Below, piece by piece: positions 1 through 7,521 of a stretch of DNA of 19,127 nt. The notes beneath the pieces are model-generated. The model saw only the letters and a list, made by a program, of their open reading frames with translations, ran no database searches and was not told the origin of the DNA. The translations under genes and the position numbers were made by a program. The number at the start of each line of letters is the position of its first letter. Position 1 is the first letter of the stretch. Source of the stretch: an uncultured Chlamydiae bacterium (GTDB lineage Bacteria > Chlamydiota > Chlamydiia > Chlamydiales > CALBHK01); the NCBI GenBank assembly GCA_937894565.1, contig CALBHK010000203.1:1-19127 (forward strand). Reading direction: 5' to 3'.

Positions 1-40
1 GCTTTGCTCCTTCGCACACGGACTGGGCTTTAAAAAGAAT

Positions 41-57
41 AAGCCCTTTGGGCTTTT
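41..57. terminator. Possible bidirectional hairpin terminator
   Basis: A 6-bp stem (AAGCCC / GGGCTT) encloses a 3-base loop and is followed by TTTT on the plus strand. On the minus strand the hairpin is followed a few bases later by a T-rich run. It could end transcription of the minus-strand ubiD, about 180 bases away, or of a gene left of the window. The stem is short, so confidence is moderate. Confidence 0.4.
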
Positions 58-140
58 AACAAAAACTATGAATTCATTTTTCTAACCAAGGAAGAGCGGA
101 ATATCGGTTAAATATTCGTCTTTTTCGGTCATACATGGTA

Positions 141-204
141 TTTGAAACACAGAGAACACAGCGGAGGAACAGTCTCTGTGTTCTCTGTGCCTCTGTGTTT
201 CAAA
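141..204. repeat. Imperfect inverted repeat of the CACAGAG type
   Basis: TTTGAAACACAGAG at 141-154 is the exact reverse complement of CTCTGTGTTTCAAA at 191-204, and inside it AGAACACAG (153-161) pairs with CTGTGTTCT (176-184). The sequence is built from repeated CACAGAG/CTCTGTG units. It resembles the CGCAGAG-type arms at 6921-7328, so both may belong to one family of dispersed palindromes. It lies just downstream of ubiD and could form a hairpin in its transcript. Apart from this and the small hairpin at 41-57, I see nothing in 1-238. Confidence 0.75.
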
Positions 205-238
205 ATGGTCAGTTGAATCCTAAATGGATAGATGATTT

Positions 239-1996
239 CTAAAAATAGCTATTCCATCGCTTGTCCACGAGCTCTTTAGTCTTTTCATCGCATTCCACAA
301 CGGGCGGATAATCTGGCTTCATGCGCGCATCTATAAGAATAGACCCGTGAAATTGAATATGATTGCGATAGATCTCTTGCTTGGCGGCATATATATCGGC
401 AGCCGGTTCAAAGCGGGTAAATACAGTCCATAGAAAGCTTTCTGTGCAACGATTGGTCTCTTCTACATTATCTACTAAAATAAGTAGTGGCCATTGCTGG
501 ACAAGAGGGTCATTGCACAGCTCTTGTAAAGCGCGTGCTCCTTCCAAGTGGCCGCCAAAATGGCCACTTAGAACAAGACAGCCCGGTACAAAAGCTTGAG
601 CGTACGTGACTTGTTTGGGAAGAGAAGAACTATAATGTTCTGGCAATGTGCGTACAGCTTTGCCAGTAGCTACCATGACTCCGCGCGAGCCTTTATTTAA
701 AGCAGGACCCGTATAATCTAAGGTGTCCAGGGATAAATTTGCGAAAATAAATAAATCTGTTTGCGGCTTAAAGCGCTCTAGTGCATGTTTAAGCACGGCT
801 TTAAAATCTTTAAGGTTGATGGAATCTTCAAGAAGGATAAGAAATTTTGTAAGCGAAAGTTGTCCTTCTCCTAGGATGCGGAAAGCAGAGCTCATGCATT
901 CTCTGTAATAACGTTCTTTGACAACAGCTGCTCCTAATGAATGAAAACCTGTTTCTCCATAGCTCCAAAGATCTTTAACCCCCGGCATGACGATGGGAAA
1001 GAGGGGGGAGAGTAGATCTTGCAGATAATCCCCAATATAGAAATCTTCTTGTCTGGGCTTTCCAACGATAGTTGCCGGGTATATCGCATCTTTTCTGTGA
1101 TAGATTTTTTTGCATGTAAAAATGGGGTATTCATGCGCCCAGCTATAATAACCATAATGATCGCCAAAGGGCCCTTCTAAGCGCCTTTCATGCGGAAGGC
1201 TTTCGCCTACAAGCGCAAATTCGCATTCAGAGATCAGAGAGTGTGGATGGTTGTCTATTTTTGTTTTAGAGAGTTTTTCCCCTAAAAGAAAGGAGCATAA
1301 AAGCAATTCGGGGACATTTTCAGGCAGAGGCGCAATGGCACTTAAGATCAGAGCGGGAGGACCTCCCAGAAAAATAGTCACAGGAAGCGCTTTATTTAGT
1401 TTTTCTGCTGCATGATAATGGAATCCTCCACCCTTTCCGATTTGCCAATGAAGGCCAGCAAAGCGGCTATCATAGCGCTGAATGCGGTACATTCCTAAGT
1501 TGGGAGCTCCCATTCCTTCAGGATGCTCGGTATAGACAAGAGGTAAGGTGAGGAATTCGCCTCCATCTAAGGGCCATGATTTAATCATGGGCAAGTCTAA
1601 AAGATTAGCGTGTGGGATGGTGCATTCTGTAACAGGCGCTTTTCTTGTATGGCGAGCTCCTATGTGCAAAAGACTTAAAAGAGAGCTGCGCTTTTCCCAG
1701 AGCTTAGAAAATGAGGGAGGAAATTCTTTTGTGGCAAGAGAGAGAAGATTCTCTAGATGGCGTTTTGATTGGTCTCCAAAGGCAAGCTGCACTCTTTCCA
1801 GAGTACCGAATAGATTGGTGGCAACCGGAAATTTGGATCCTTTGACATTCTTAAAAAGGAGGGCAGGCCCTCCTTTTTCAATGATGCGACGATGAATTTC
1901 TGCTAATTCAAGAATGGGATCAACTTCAACCGAGATCTCAATGAGATCTCTCTTTTTACGAAGTAAATCGATAAAAGAGTGAAGGTTGTGTGTTAT
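239..1996 (-). CDS. ubiD: UbiD-family prenylated-FMN decarboxylase (probably menaquinone pathway)
   Basis: UbiD enzymes are non-oxidative decarboxylases that use prenylated FMN. In chlamydiae, which make menaquinone by the futalosine route, this one most likely decarboxylates a quinone precursor (inference). Family signatures include NLGMYRIQRYD, HWQIGKGGGFHYH, FLGGPPA, EGPFGDHYGYYS and ATIVGKPRQED. An internal GTG at 1792 gives 517 aa but loses about 68 conserved residues. The frame stays open upstream to 2008 and encodes the expected N-terminus (LHSFIDLLRKK, EVDPILELAEI, GGPALLFKNVKG, NLFGT). No ATG, GTG or TTG exists upstream in frame. I therefore place the start at ATA (1996-1994), giving 585 aa. 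It follows AAGGA by 8 bases and overlaps the rpmB TAA (ATAA). The family is certain; the start is inferred. A 5' lesion is the alternative. Confidence 0.88.
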   Translation of the reverse strand: MTHNLHSFIDLLRKKRDLIEISVEVDPILELAEIHRRIIEKGGPALLFKNVKGSKFPVATNLFGTLERVQLAFGDQSKRHLENLLSLATKEFPPSFSKLWEKRSSLLSLLHIGARHTRKAPVTECTIPHANLLDLPMIKSWPLDGGEFLTLPLVYTEHPEGMGAPNLGMYRIQRYDSRFAGLHWQIGKGGGFHYHAAEKLNKALPVTIFLGGPPALILSAIAPLPENVPELLLCSFLLGEKLSKTKIDNHPHSLISECEFALVGESLPHERRLEGPFGDHYGYYSWAHEYPIFTCKKIYHRKDAIYPATIVGKPRQEDFYIGDYLQDLLSPLFPIVMPGVKDLWSYGETGFHSLGAAVVKERYYRECMSSAFRILGEGQLSLTKFLILLEDSINLKDFKAVLKHALERFKPQTDLFIFANLSLDTLDYTGPALNKGSRGVMVATGKAVRTLPEHYSSSLPKQVTYAQAFVPGCLVLSGHFGGHLEGARALQELCNDPLVQQWPLLILVDNVEETNRCTESFLWTVFTRFEPAADIYAAKQEIYRNHIQFHGSILIDARMKPDYPPVVECDEKTKELVDKRWNSYF

Positions 1997-2289
1997 AGCT
2001 TGATTCCTTTAGCACGCATTTCACGCACAACAGTCTCTACGCCACGTTTTTCGATGGTGCGCATAGCTGCTGCTGAAAGTTTGATCGAGACAAAACGCTT
2101 TTCGTTTGTTAACCAGTAGCGTTTTTTAAAGATATTAGGTCTGAAATTGCGCTTGACAATTCCGGTAATGTTTAAGCCAATCCCTTTCTTTTTCTTAGCG
2201 ATACCGCGTTTTGTATAGCTTTTTCCTCGAATAGGGCCTCTTCCGGTGACTTGGCAGCGGCGTCCGCTTTTTTTCTGTTTTGTATTCAT
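1993..2289 (-). CDS. rpmB: 50S ribosomal protein L28
   Basis: This is a 98-aa large-subunit ribosomal protein. L28 signatures are the N-terminal CQVTGRGPIRGKSY, the basic stretch KKKKGIGLNITGIVKRNFRPN, and RYWLTNEKRFVSIKLSAAAMRTI. Residues 1-12 form a short basic extension before the usual L28 start. The ATG at 2289 is preceded by AGGAG about 7 bases upstream, which fixes the start. The stop TAA overlaps the proposed ATA start of ubiD, so the two genes appear translationally coupled. Upstream lies the palindromic element 2318-2483, which may have separated the gene from its older promoter or supplied a new one. Confidence 0.97.
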   Translation of the reverse strand: MNTKQKKSGRRCQVTGRGPIRGKSYTKRGIAKKKKGIGLNITGIVKRNFRPNIFKKRYWLTNEKRFVSIKLSAAAMRTIEKRGVETVVREMRAKGIKL

Positions 2290-2317
2290 GAGTTACTCCT
2301 AAAAAATCGTCTTTATG

Positions 2318-2483
2318 TAGAGGGAGTTGCAAAACTAGCGCCAAAACGATTTTTTGATGATTTTGTTAAAAGTTGGCGTTTGATGTAAATTCACATACTC
2401 TTAAGAGTAGGGTATTTACGTCAAACGTGAAATTTTGGCAAAAGCGCAATAAAGCGGTTGCGGAAGTTTTTCAACTCCCTCTA
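2318..2483. mobile_element. MITE-like palindromic element, 166 bp
   Basis: The ends are 19-base terminal inverted repeats: TAGAGGGAGTTGCAAAACT at 2318-2336 and its complement at 2465-2483, with one mismatch. The centre is a second near-perfect palindrome at 2377-2427, whose arms (CGTTTGATGTAAAT... and ...ATTTACGTCAAACG) meet at CTTAAG without a loop. Both ends carry TA, consistent with a TA target duplication as made by IS630/Tc1-mariner transposases (inference). No protein is encoded. It fills the gap between the divergent genes rpmB and the LOG-family gene. Confidence 0.6.
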
Positions 2484-2487
2484 TAAA
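2458..2487 (+). promoter_or_regulatory. Candidate sigma-70-type promoter for the LOG-family gene
   Basis: A -35-like TTGCGG (2458-2463) and -10-like TATAAA (2482-2487) are separated by 18 bases, about 23 bases before the ATG at 2511. The -10 spans the right end of the MITE-like element, so the insertion may have created the promoter. The match is only to consensus. Confidence 0.35.
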
Positions 2488-2510
2488 TAATAATTTTGTA
2501 TGATGGGCTT

Positions 2511-3518
2511 ATGAAAGAAATAGATAGACTAATAGAAGAGTTGCTTTTATCCGCCGGAGCGGACCCAGAGTCTTTTGAGGGCGAATTGCTCAATCAAATG
2601 GTCTCCACTTGTTTAAAATTAATCACAGATCGCCATACAACAGGGCAACTGAAGCTTATTATGCGTACTTTAAAGGAGATCCGCTATGCTTATCGGGTTT
2701 TTAATGAGTACAGTCAGAACAGCCGACGCCTGAGTATTTTTGGCTCAGCGCGTACTCCTGAAAATCACCCTGATTACAAAGCAGCTAAACGCTTTAGTGC
2801 ATTGATGTGCGAGCATAGTTGGATGTGCATAACTGGCGCAGCGGAAGGAATCATGAAGGCAGGCCATGAAGGCTCTAAACCAGAGTCTAGTTTTGGCCTT
2901 TCTATTCAACTGGCCCATGAAAGCGGGGCTAATACCTACATTTCAGGCGATCCGAAGCTTGTAAATTTTCGTTATTTTTTTACGCGTAAGCTTATGTTTA
3001 TGAGCCATTCTGAGGCGATTGGGGTTTTCCCAGGGGGGCTTGGCACGCAGGATGAGCTTTTTGAAATTCTCACTTTAATGCAGACGGGAAAGTCCAATAT
3101 TGTCCCGGTTGTTTTGATGGAAGGAGAGGGGGGAGATTATTGGAACTGTTGGCTGCAGTACGTGAAAAAAAATCTATTGGAGAATGGCTGGATCAGCAAA
3201 GATGATCTTTATTTTTTTTATCAGGCTCCAAATATTGAAGCGGGAGCAAATCATATTTTGCAATTTTACAAACGCTATCACTCTTCGCGTTTTGTGGGCG
3301 ATCAGCTAGTGATTCGGTTAAAAGATCCTCTTGAGAGCGAACATATTATGAAACTCAATCATGATTTTAAAGATTTACTTGTCGATGGGGATCTTATTCA
3401 AAGAGGAGCCCTTGAAGTAGAAGATGACCATACAGATCTAAAGCGTTTAGTGTTTAGTTTTAATCGGCGGCGCATGGGACTTTTGCGTCATATGATCGAT
3501 GTGATTAACTTGTTCTAA
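2511..3518 (+). CDS. LOG-family (TIGR00730-like) nucleotide 5'-monophosphate phosphoribohydrolase-like protein
   Basis: LOG-family enzymes have a Rossmann fold and cleave the base from nucleoside monophosphates; they were formerly called lysine decarboxylases. The 335-aa product shows IFGSART (residues 76-82), TGAAEGIMKAGHEG (108-121), a YFFTRKLMF segment near 155-163 and the hallmark PGGLGTQDE (174-182). The N-terminal helical region of about 70 residues and the long C-terminal part after residue 220 make it longer than plant LOG proteins (about 210 aa), so it is closer to the larger bacterial relatives. A TTG lies 15 bases upstream, but the ATG is preferred; neither has a clear Shine-Dalgarno sequence. 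Its last 14 bases overlap the end of metK on the other strand. Substrate cannot be read from sequence. Confidence 0.85.
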   Translation: MKEIDRLIEELLLSAGADPESFEGELLNQMVSTCLKLITDRHTTGQLKLIMRTLKEIRYAYRVFNEYSQNSRRLSIFGSARTPENHPDYKAAKRFSALMCEHSWMCITGAAEGIMKAGHEGSKPESSFGLSIQLAHESGANTYISGDPKLVNFRYFFTRKLMFMSHSEAIGVFPGGLGTQDELFEILTLMQTGKSNIVPVVLMEGEGGDYWNCWLQYVKKNLLENGWISKDDLYFFYQAPNIEAGANHILQFYKRYHSSRFVGDQLVIRLKDPLESEHIMKLNHDFKDLLVDGDLIQRGALEVEDDHTDLKRLVFSFNRRRMGLLRHMIDVINLF

Positions 3519-4665
3519 TATACTCAAGAATAGCATCCACTTTATCGCATTTTTCCCAGGTGAATGAGGGTTCTGTTCTTCCAAAATGGCCCCCAAAGGC
3601 CGTTTTTTTATAGATGGGGCGGCGTAAATCCAGCATATCGATAATTCCCTGAGGGGAGAGATCAAATACAGCACTCACCATTTCGCTCATTGTATCTGCA
3701 GAAATTGTTCCTGTTCTAAATGTATCGATTTTAATGGAAATTGGAAGGGTTAGGCTAATGCCATAAGAAATCTGCACTTCACATGCCTTAGCAAGACCTG
3801 CTGCTACAATATTTTTGGCTACATAGCGTGCAACGTAAGCTGCTGAACGATCCACTTTAGAGGGATCTTTTCCAGAAAAAGCCCCGCCCCCATGATGTCC
3901 TCTTCCCCCATAGGTGTCGATGATGATCTTTCTTCCCGTTAAACCGCAATCAGCTGTGGGGCCTCCGCTGACAAAACGGCCAGTGGAATTAATGTAAAAT
4001 TGAGTGTGTGTGTCCACTAAATCTGTCGGAAGAATTTCTAAAATAAGGGCTTTTAGATCTTCCTGAATCTTTTTTTGTGAAATATCGGGATCATGCTGAG
4101 CGGAGAGCACGACAGTATGGATGCGTTTAGCGTTGTCTTTTTCATCGTATTCTACAGTGACTTGCGATTTGCCATCGGGGCGCAGATAGGGAAGAATTTT
4201 ATCTTTGCGGTAGTGGTAGAGCGCTTGAACTAATTGATGAGAAAGCATAATCGGCAGAGGCATTAATTGAGGGGTTTCATCACAAGCATAGCCAAACATA
4301 ATGCCCTGATCACCAGCTCCCAGAGCTTTTGTTTCAGTAGAGTCCACTCCTGCTGCGATATCCGGAGACTGCTTATTGAGAAGCATGAGGATACCGCAAG
4401 ATTTAGACTCAAAGCCTAAATTGCAATGGTTGTAGCCGATCTCTTTTATGGTTTCTCTGGCAACGTTTTGGTAATCGACTTGTGCGCTTGTTGTGATTTC
4501 TCCGGCTATGATAACCATGCCGGTTGAGACCATGACTTCGCAGGCAACTCTGGAAAGGGGGTCTTGTTCTAAACAGGCATCTAAAATAGCATCGGAAATT
4601 TGATCGCATATTTTATCGGGATGGCCGATGCAGACGGATTCAGAGGTAAAAAAATAGTGGCTCAT
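3505..4665 (-). CDS. metK: S-adenosylmethionine synthetase
   Basis: MetK condenses ATP and L-methionine to S-adenosylmethionine in the cytosol. The 386-aa product is full length and carries all signatures: GHPDK (14-18), GAGDQGIMFGYA (116-127), the glycine-rich GGGAFSGKDPSKVDRSAAY (259-277) and AFGGHFGRTEPSFTWE near the C-terminus. The SAM it makes would feed RsmB, also in this window. Chlamydiaceae lack metK and take SAM from the host, so an intact copy points to a non-Chlamydiaceae chlamydia. The gene converges on the LOG-family gene with a 14-bp overlap of coding ends. No good Shine-Dalgarno sequence precedes the ATG; a plausible promoter sits at 4696-4724. Confidence 0.97.
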   Translation of the reverse strand: MSHYFFTSESVCIGHPDKICDQISDAILDACLEQDPLSRVACEVMVSTGMVIIAGEITTSAQVDYQNVARETIKEIGYNHCNLGFESKSCGILMLLNKQSPDIAAGVDSTETKALGAGDQGIMFGYACDETPQLMPLPIMLSHQLVQALYHYRKDKILPYLRPDGKSQVTVEYDEKDNAKRIHTVVLSAQHDPDISQKKIQEDLKALILEILPTDLVDTHTQFYINSTGRFVSGGPTADCGLTGRKIIIDTYGGRGHHGGGAFSGKDPSKVDRSAAYVARYVAKNIVAAGLAKACEVQISYGISLTLPISIKIDTFRTGTISADTMSEMVSAVFDLSPQGIIDMLDLRRPIYKKTAFGGHFGRTEPSFTWEKCDKVDAILEYIRTS

Positions 4666-4695
4666 TTTAGTTTACTTTAGAAATGGGATGGGCTC

Positions 4696-4724
4696 ATTGT
4701 CGCTTTTTTCAAGATTTGGGGCAA
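4696..4724 (-). promoter_or_regulatory. Candidate promoter of metK
   Basis: Reading the minus strand, TTGCCC (4724-4719) and GACAAT (4701-4696) are spaced by 17 bases, giving a short leader of roughly 25 bases before the metK ATG at 4665. No SAM riboswitch would fit in that space. Consensus match only. Confidence 0.35.
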
Positions 4725-4739
4725 GGGAGTTCGTTTTCG

Positions 4740-4768
4740 TTGCAATTTCTTTCGAAATTTAATATGGT
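4740..4768 (+). promoter_or_regulatory. Candidate promoter of the lipoprotein/membrane protein pair
   Basis: TTGCAA (4740-4745) and TATGGT (4763-4768) are 17 bases apart, about 31 bases upstream of the ATG at 4800. It lies back to back with the candidate metK promoter. Consensus match only. Confidence 0.35.
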
Positions 4769-4799
4769 AGGTGAGAATTGCAAGGGGAGTTTAGGGACT

Positions 4800-5462
4800 A
4801 TGAATCGATTTATTTTATTGACATTACTGCTTATGTTATCTGGCTGCGGTTCTATGAGCTATTGGTCAGATGAAGAAGAGGTAGTCACCATCCCCAGTGC
4901 AGATCCTTATGTGCAAAAAACGGTGATGACTCAAGTAGCGCCTTACTCGTTGGAGCTAAAATCTCTTTACAATGTTGTGTTACAGAGATCGAATATAGAA
5001 AATAGAGATGGGGAGCTATTGGTTTGGCTTGATTTTGAAACGATGGACATCATGACCATTGATGATGCCAGGGATCTTGTTGTTAATTTAACAGAGGGGT
5101 TGCTGTTAAGGCTCAATCAGCAGCAAGTTTTACGCGATTTGACATCAAATGGGGAAGTTACTGAGTATAACCTCTTTATTAACATAAGATTTGATAGCTT
5201 TTTTGCCGTTCATATAGACCCTCTTTATTTAGGAAGGTTAGTGTTGGATGAGGGCGAAGTCTTCTATTATGCGCAAACGGGAACCTATCGTGGACGGGAT
5301 TTAAAAGTGCACCATCATCACAGAGAGCTTTATTTGGTCAGCAAAGAAATTATCAGCTTGGAAATGGAAGTTAAACGTAATCAAATCCGTTCTCGTGTAG
5401 ATACATTAAAAGAAGAGGCAAAACGTCGCCGTCTTATAGATGAACAGAAGAGGGGAGGGTAA
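4800..5462 (+). CDS. Putative lipoprotein of unknown function
   Basis: The 220-aa product begins with a lipoprotein signal peptide: a hydrophobic stretch at 4-12 and the lipobox LSGC, with Cys16 as the predicted lipidated residue. The mature part holds mixed alpha/beta sequence and ends in a charged helix (residues about 180-220, rich in Lys, Arg and Glu) likely to be a coiled coil. A short HHHH cluster lies near residue 167. The ATG at 4800 is chosen over longer in-frame extensions because the signal peptide then starts correctly and a purine-rich AAGGGGAG lies upstream. Its TAA shares one base with the next gene's ATG (TAATG), so the two are coupled and probably act together. I do not recognise the family. 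Confidence 0.75.
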   Translation: MNRFILLTLLLMLSGCGSMSYWSDEEEVVTIPSADPYVQKTVMTQVAPYSLELKSLYNVVLQRSNIENRDGELLVWLDFETMDIMTIDDARDLVVNLTEGLLLRLNQQQVLRDLTSNGEVTEYNLFINIRFDSFFAVHIDPLYLGRLVLDEGEVFYYAQTGTYRGRDLKVHHHHRELYLVSKEIISLEMEVKRNQIRSRVDTLKEEAKRRRLIDEQKRGG

Positions 5463-6898
5463 TGAGGCATTTTCTGGGATCTCTTCATCCCGGCGATATT
5501 CAGCTTAGAGATAACTGGCAGTTTGAACTTAAATCAGAAGTTTTTCCTTTAAAAGGGAAAAAAAAACAGTGTTTTGTTCAGGAGTTTTATCTTTTTATTC
5601 CTAATGCTCTTCGTATTAATCCTCACACCTATTCTAAAAGACAATTTTATAATGATCAGAGCTGCTTTATCCGTCATAAAACCCCACAAATGGAAGTCAG
5701 CACTGCAATAGATCTCTCTAATCCCGTTTCCCCCCTTTATCAATTTGAGCTTCATAGAAAATCGGGGGATCAAATGGAAGCTGAAAAGTCTCTGAAATTA
5801 TTTGGAAATATCATTCGAAGCGCCTTAAGAGTGCGCATTGCTGCAATAGTTAATCTCATTCATCATCAGGAAAACGTTGTCGCGCAGATTCGTTTATTAA
5901 AAGAGGATCTTCATGCACTGGATGAGGTTTTGGAGACTTTTAAAGAGAACCTTTTTGATGAAGCAAAACTATTAATTTGTCTGGATTATGTCCATCAGTT
6001 TATCAACAATGTCTCTTCCTATTATTTGGTGGGCTGTTTGGATGTTTTGCGCCATGTCCACCAATCAGATGAGGTATCAGATCAGTTATTAACAGAGTTG
6101 CTTAAGAGATATGAAACAGTGGATGAGGAGATGAGCGAACAAGAGAGTGAAAAAGTACTTTATCGCCGCTCTTTACTTAATAAATATGTTTTGGATGCTC
6201 TTCTTCTCTCGATTAACCGTTTTTCTGTCAAACAGAAATGGGGAAATATTATCGCTTCTTTTGCTGCTTTTATTGCTATGTTTGTTTTTCTTATCCTTTT
6301 TACTTGGAAATCAAAATATATTGTTGTTGATTCCATATCATTTATTTTGATTACATCTGCTCTCTATATTGTAAAAGATCGCTTAAAGGAGTGGTTGAAA
6401 CAATTTGCCTTGGCGTATCGTTCCTTTTCTGATTTTACAACAGAGATAAAATCCCCTGATGAGCGTTACACAATTGGAAGACAGAGAGATTTTTTTTCAT
6501 TTATTAAACAAAAACAAATGGACAAAGAGATTGACTCTATCCGAAATTCTGAGTTTCATGAGGTTTTGGATCAATTTCAGCGTCCTGAACATATAATATA
6601 CTATAAAAATCAAGTAGAACTTAACCCAATGATAGATGATGAGGGATTGAATCTTGTTTTTCGATTAAATATTCATCCCTTTATAGCAAAAGCTGGAAAT
6701 CCTTCCCGCACATTTATGTCGCTGGATCGTCAAACAGGGGGGATTTTAATGCGATCTCTTCCTAAAGTGTACCATATTAATATCGTGGTTAAAAATCGCT
6801 ATTTTGAGAGCGATCAAACTGAAAAAACAGAAATTAAGAAATTTCGCTTAGTTGTAGATGGGAACGGCATCAAACGCGTGCAGCAGATAGCCTTGTGA
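5462..6898 (+). CDS. Unknown membrane protein with two central transmembrane helices
   Basis: The 478-aa product has no signal peptide. Residues 1-105 are soluble and rich in aromatic residues. Residues about 106-255 are largely helical with heptad-like leucines, likely a coiled coil. Two hydrophobic segments (about 260-281 and 286-304) form a transmembrane hairpin with a very short connection, and residues 305-478 return to a soluble alpha/beta region. Both large domains would therefore sit on the same side of the membrane, presumably the cytoplasm (inference). The start overlaps the lipoprotein stop by one base and is preceded by AGGGGAGGG, a strong ribosome binding site. The pair suggests an envelope function spanning inner membrane and lipoprotein, but I do not recognise the family. 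Confidence 0.72.
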   Translation: MRHFLGSLHPGDIQLRDNWQFELKSEVFPLKGKKKQCFVQEFYLFIPNALRINPHTYSKRQFYNDQSCFIRHKTPQMEVSTAIDLSNPVSPLYQFELHRKSGDQMEAEKSLKLFGNIIRSALRVRIAAIVNLIHHQENVVAQIRLLKEDLHALDEVLETFKENLFDEAKLLICLDYVHQFINNVSSYYLVGCLDVLRHVHQSDEVSDQLLTELLKRYETVDEEMSEQESEKVLYRRSLLNKYVLDALLLSINRFSVKQKWGNIIASFAAFIAMFVFLILFTWKSKYIVVDSISFILITSALYIVKDRLKEWLKQFALAYRSFSDFTTEIKSPDERYTIGRQRDFFSFIKQKQMDKEIDSIRNSEFHEVLDQFQRPEHIIYYKNQVELNPMIDDEGLNLVFRLNIHPFIAKAGNPSRTFMSLDRQTGGILMRSLPKVYHINIVVKNRYFESDQTEKTEIKKFRLVVDGNGIKRVQQIAL

Positions 6899-6920
6899 TC
6901 AAACTTTGCGGAGTACCAAA

Positions 6921-7328
6921 AGAGGTTAACCGCAGAGCCGCAGAGAGCGCTGAGGAAACGCAGAGAAAAAAGAACATAAGAAGACAGGATCGCCTCCCCA
7001 AATGCTTTGGGGGGCGGCAGGATAGGCATAATACTTACACTTCATAAGGTGAAAAGTAATTTTGTTTCCTTTATTTTTTAAAACAGAGAGGAAATAACCT
7101 TTTGACGTATAAGTATTATGCCTATCCTGCCGCCCCCCAAAGCATTTGGGGAGGCGATCCTGCCCATCCTGTCAAACTTCTTTAAATTTCTAAAATTGAA
7201 AATGTTATGAACATCCTGATTTGGCTTAGGTGTGTATGCCTGCCTATCCTCTTACCCATTCTGTTTTTCTTCTGTTCTTTTTTCTCTGCGTTTCCTCAGC
7301 GCACTTTGCGGCTCTGCGGTTAACCTCT
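6921..7328. repeat. Outer inverted repeat, 62-bp arms of CGCAGAG type
   Basis: The arm at 6921-6982 (starting AGAGGTTAACCGCAGAGCC) and the arm at 7267-7328 are reverse complements with three mismatches in 62 bases. They consist of degenerate CGCAGAG/CTCTGCG units. They enclose a second, perfect inverted repeat (6985-7162) and a further CAGGAT-type fragment near 7235-7250. No gene is credible inside. The structure occupies most of the 605-base gap between the membrane protein gene and the glycosyltransferase fusion gene, whose 3' ends converge here, so it may also act as a transcription barrier. Confidence 0.85.
6985..7162. repeat. Inner perfect inverted repeat, 53-bp arms
   Basis: Bases 6985-7037 and 7110-7162 are exact reverse complements over 53 bases, separated by a 72-base loop. 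Each arm reads CAGGATCGCC, then a small palindrome (CCCCAAA-TGC-TTTGGGG), then GGCAGGATAGGCATAATACTTA. The CAGGATCGCC and CAGGATAGGCA modules recur in the element at 15947-16125 with a different middle, which marks a repeat family with an exchangeable core. Confidence 0.88.
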
Positions 7329-7357
7329 TCTGAAATTAAAAATTGGTCTCTAAATGG

Positions 7358-7521
7358 TATACCGATCGTGATTGAAAAGTTGGAATTTTGACAAGAAGGC
7401 TGCTCAAAATTTTTTATCTGGAGCGAGCGATCATTGCCTGTGGCAAGGCGCGAGTGAAGATGAAAATTTTGATGCAAAGCCAACGCTGTCAAAAACCAAT
7501 TTTTCAATCACGTTCGGTAAA
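7358..7521. repeat. Imperfect 164-bp palindrome with TACCGA(A/T)CGTGATTGA ends
   Basis: The left end (7358-7383, TATACCGATCGTGATTG...) and the right end (7496-7521, complement TTTACCGAACGTGATTG...) are inverted copies of one motif. Similarity continues inward on both sides (CAAAATTTT..ATCT and a GCGAGCG/CTCGCGC stretch) to a central TTGCC-TGT-GGCAA hairpin. The right end encodes the last residues and the TGA stop of the glycosyltransferase-barrel gene. Two further direct copies of the end motif lie at 14194-14219 and 14292-14316. Confidence 0.7.

Noticed and set aside
86..136. A 16-codon minus-strand frame (MTEKDEYLTD...) downstream of ubiD
   Set aside because: Too short, without a ribosome binding site or a known match; may be chance.
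141..7328. CRISPR array made of the CACAGAG/CGCAGAG repeats
   Set aside because: Units are inverted and irregular, with no regular spacers and no cas genes.
7244..7507. Minus-strand 87-aa reading frame between the repeats
   Set aside because: It lies almost wholly inside palindromic repeat sequence and shows no recognisable protein features.
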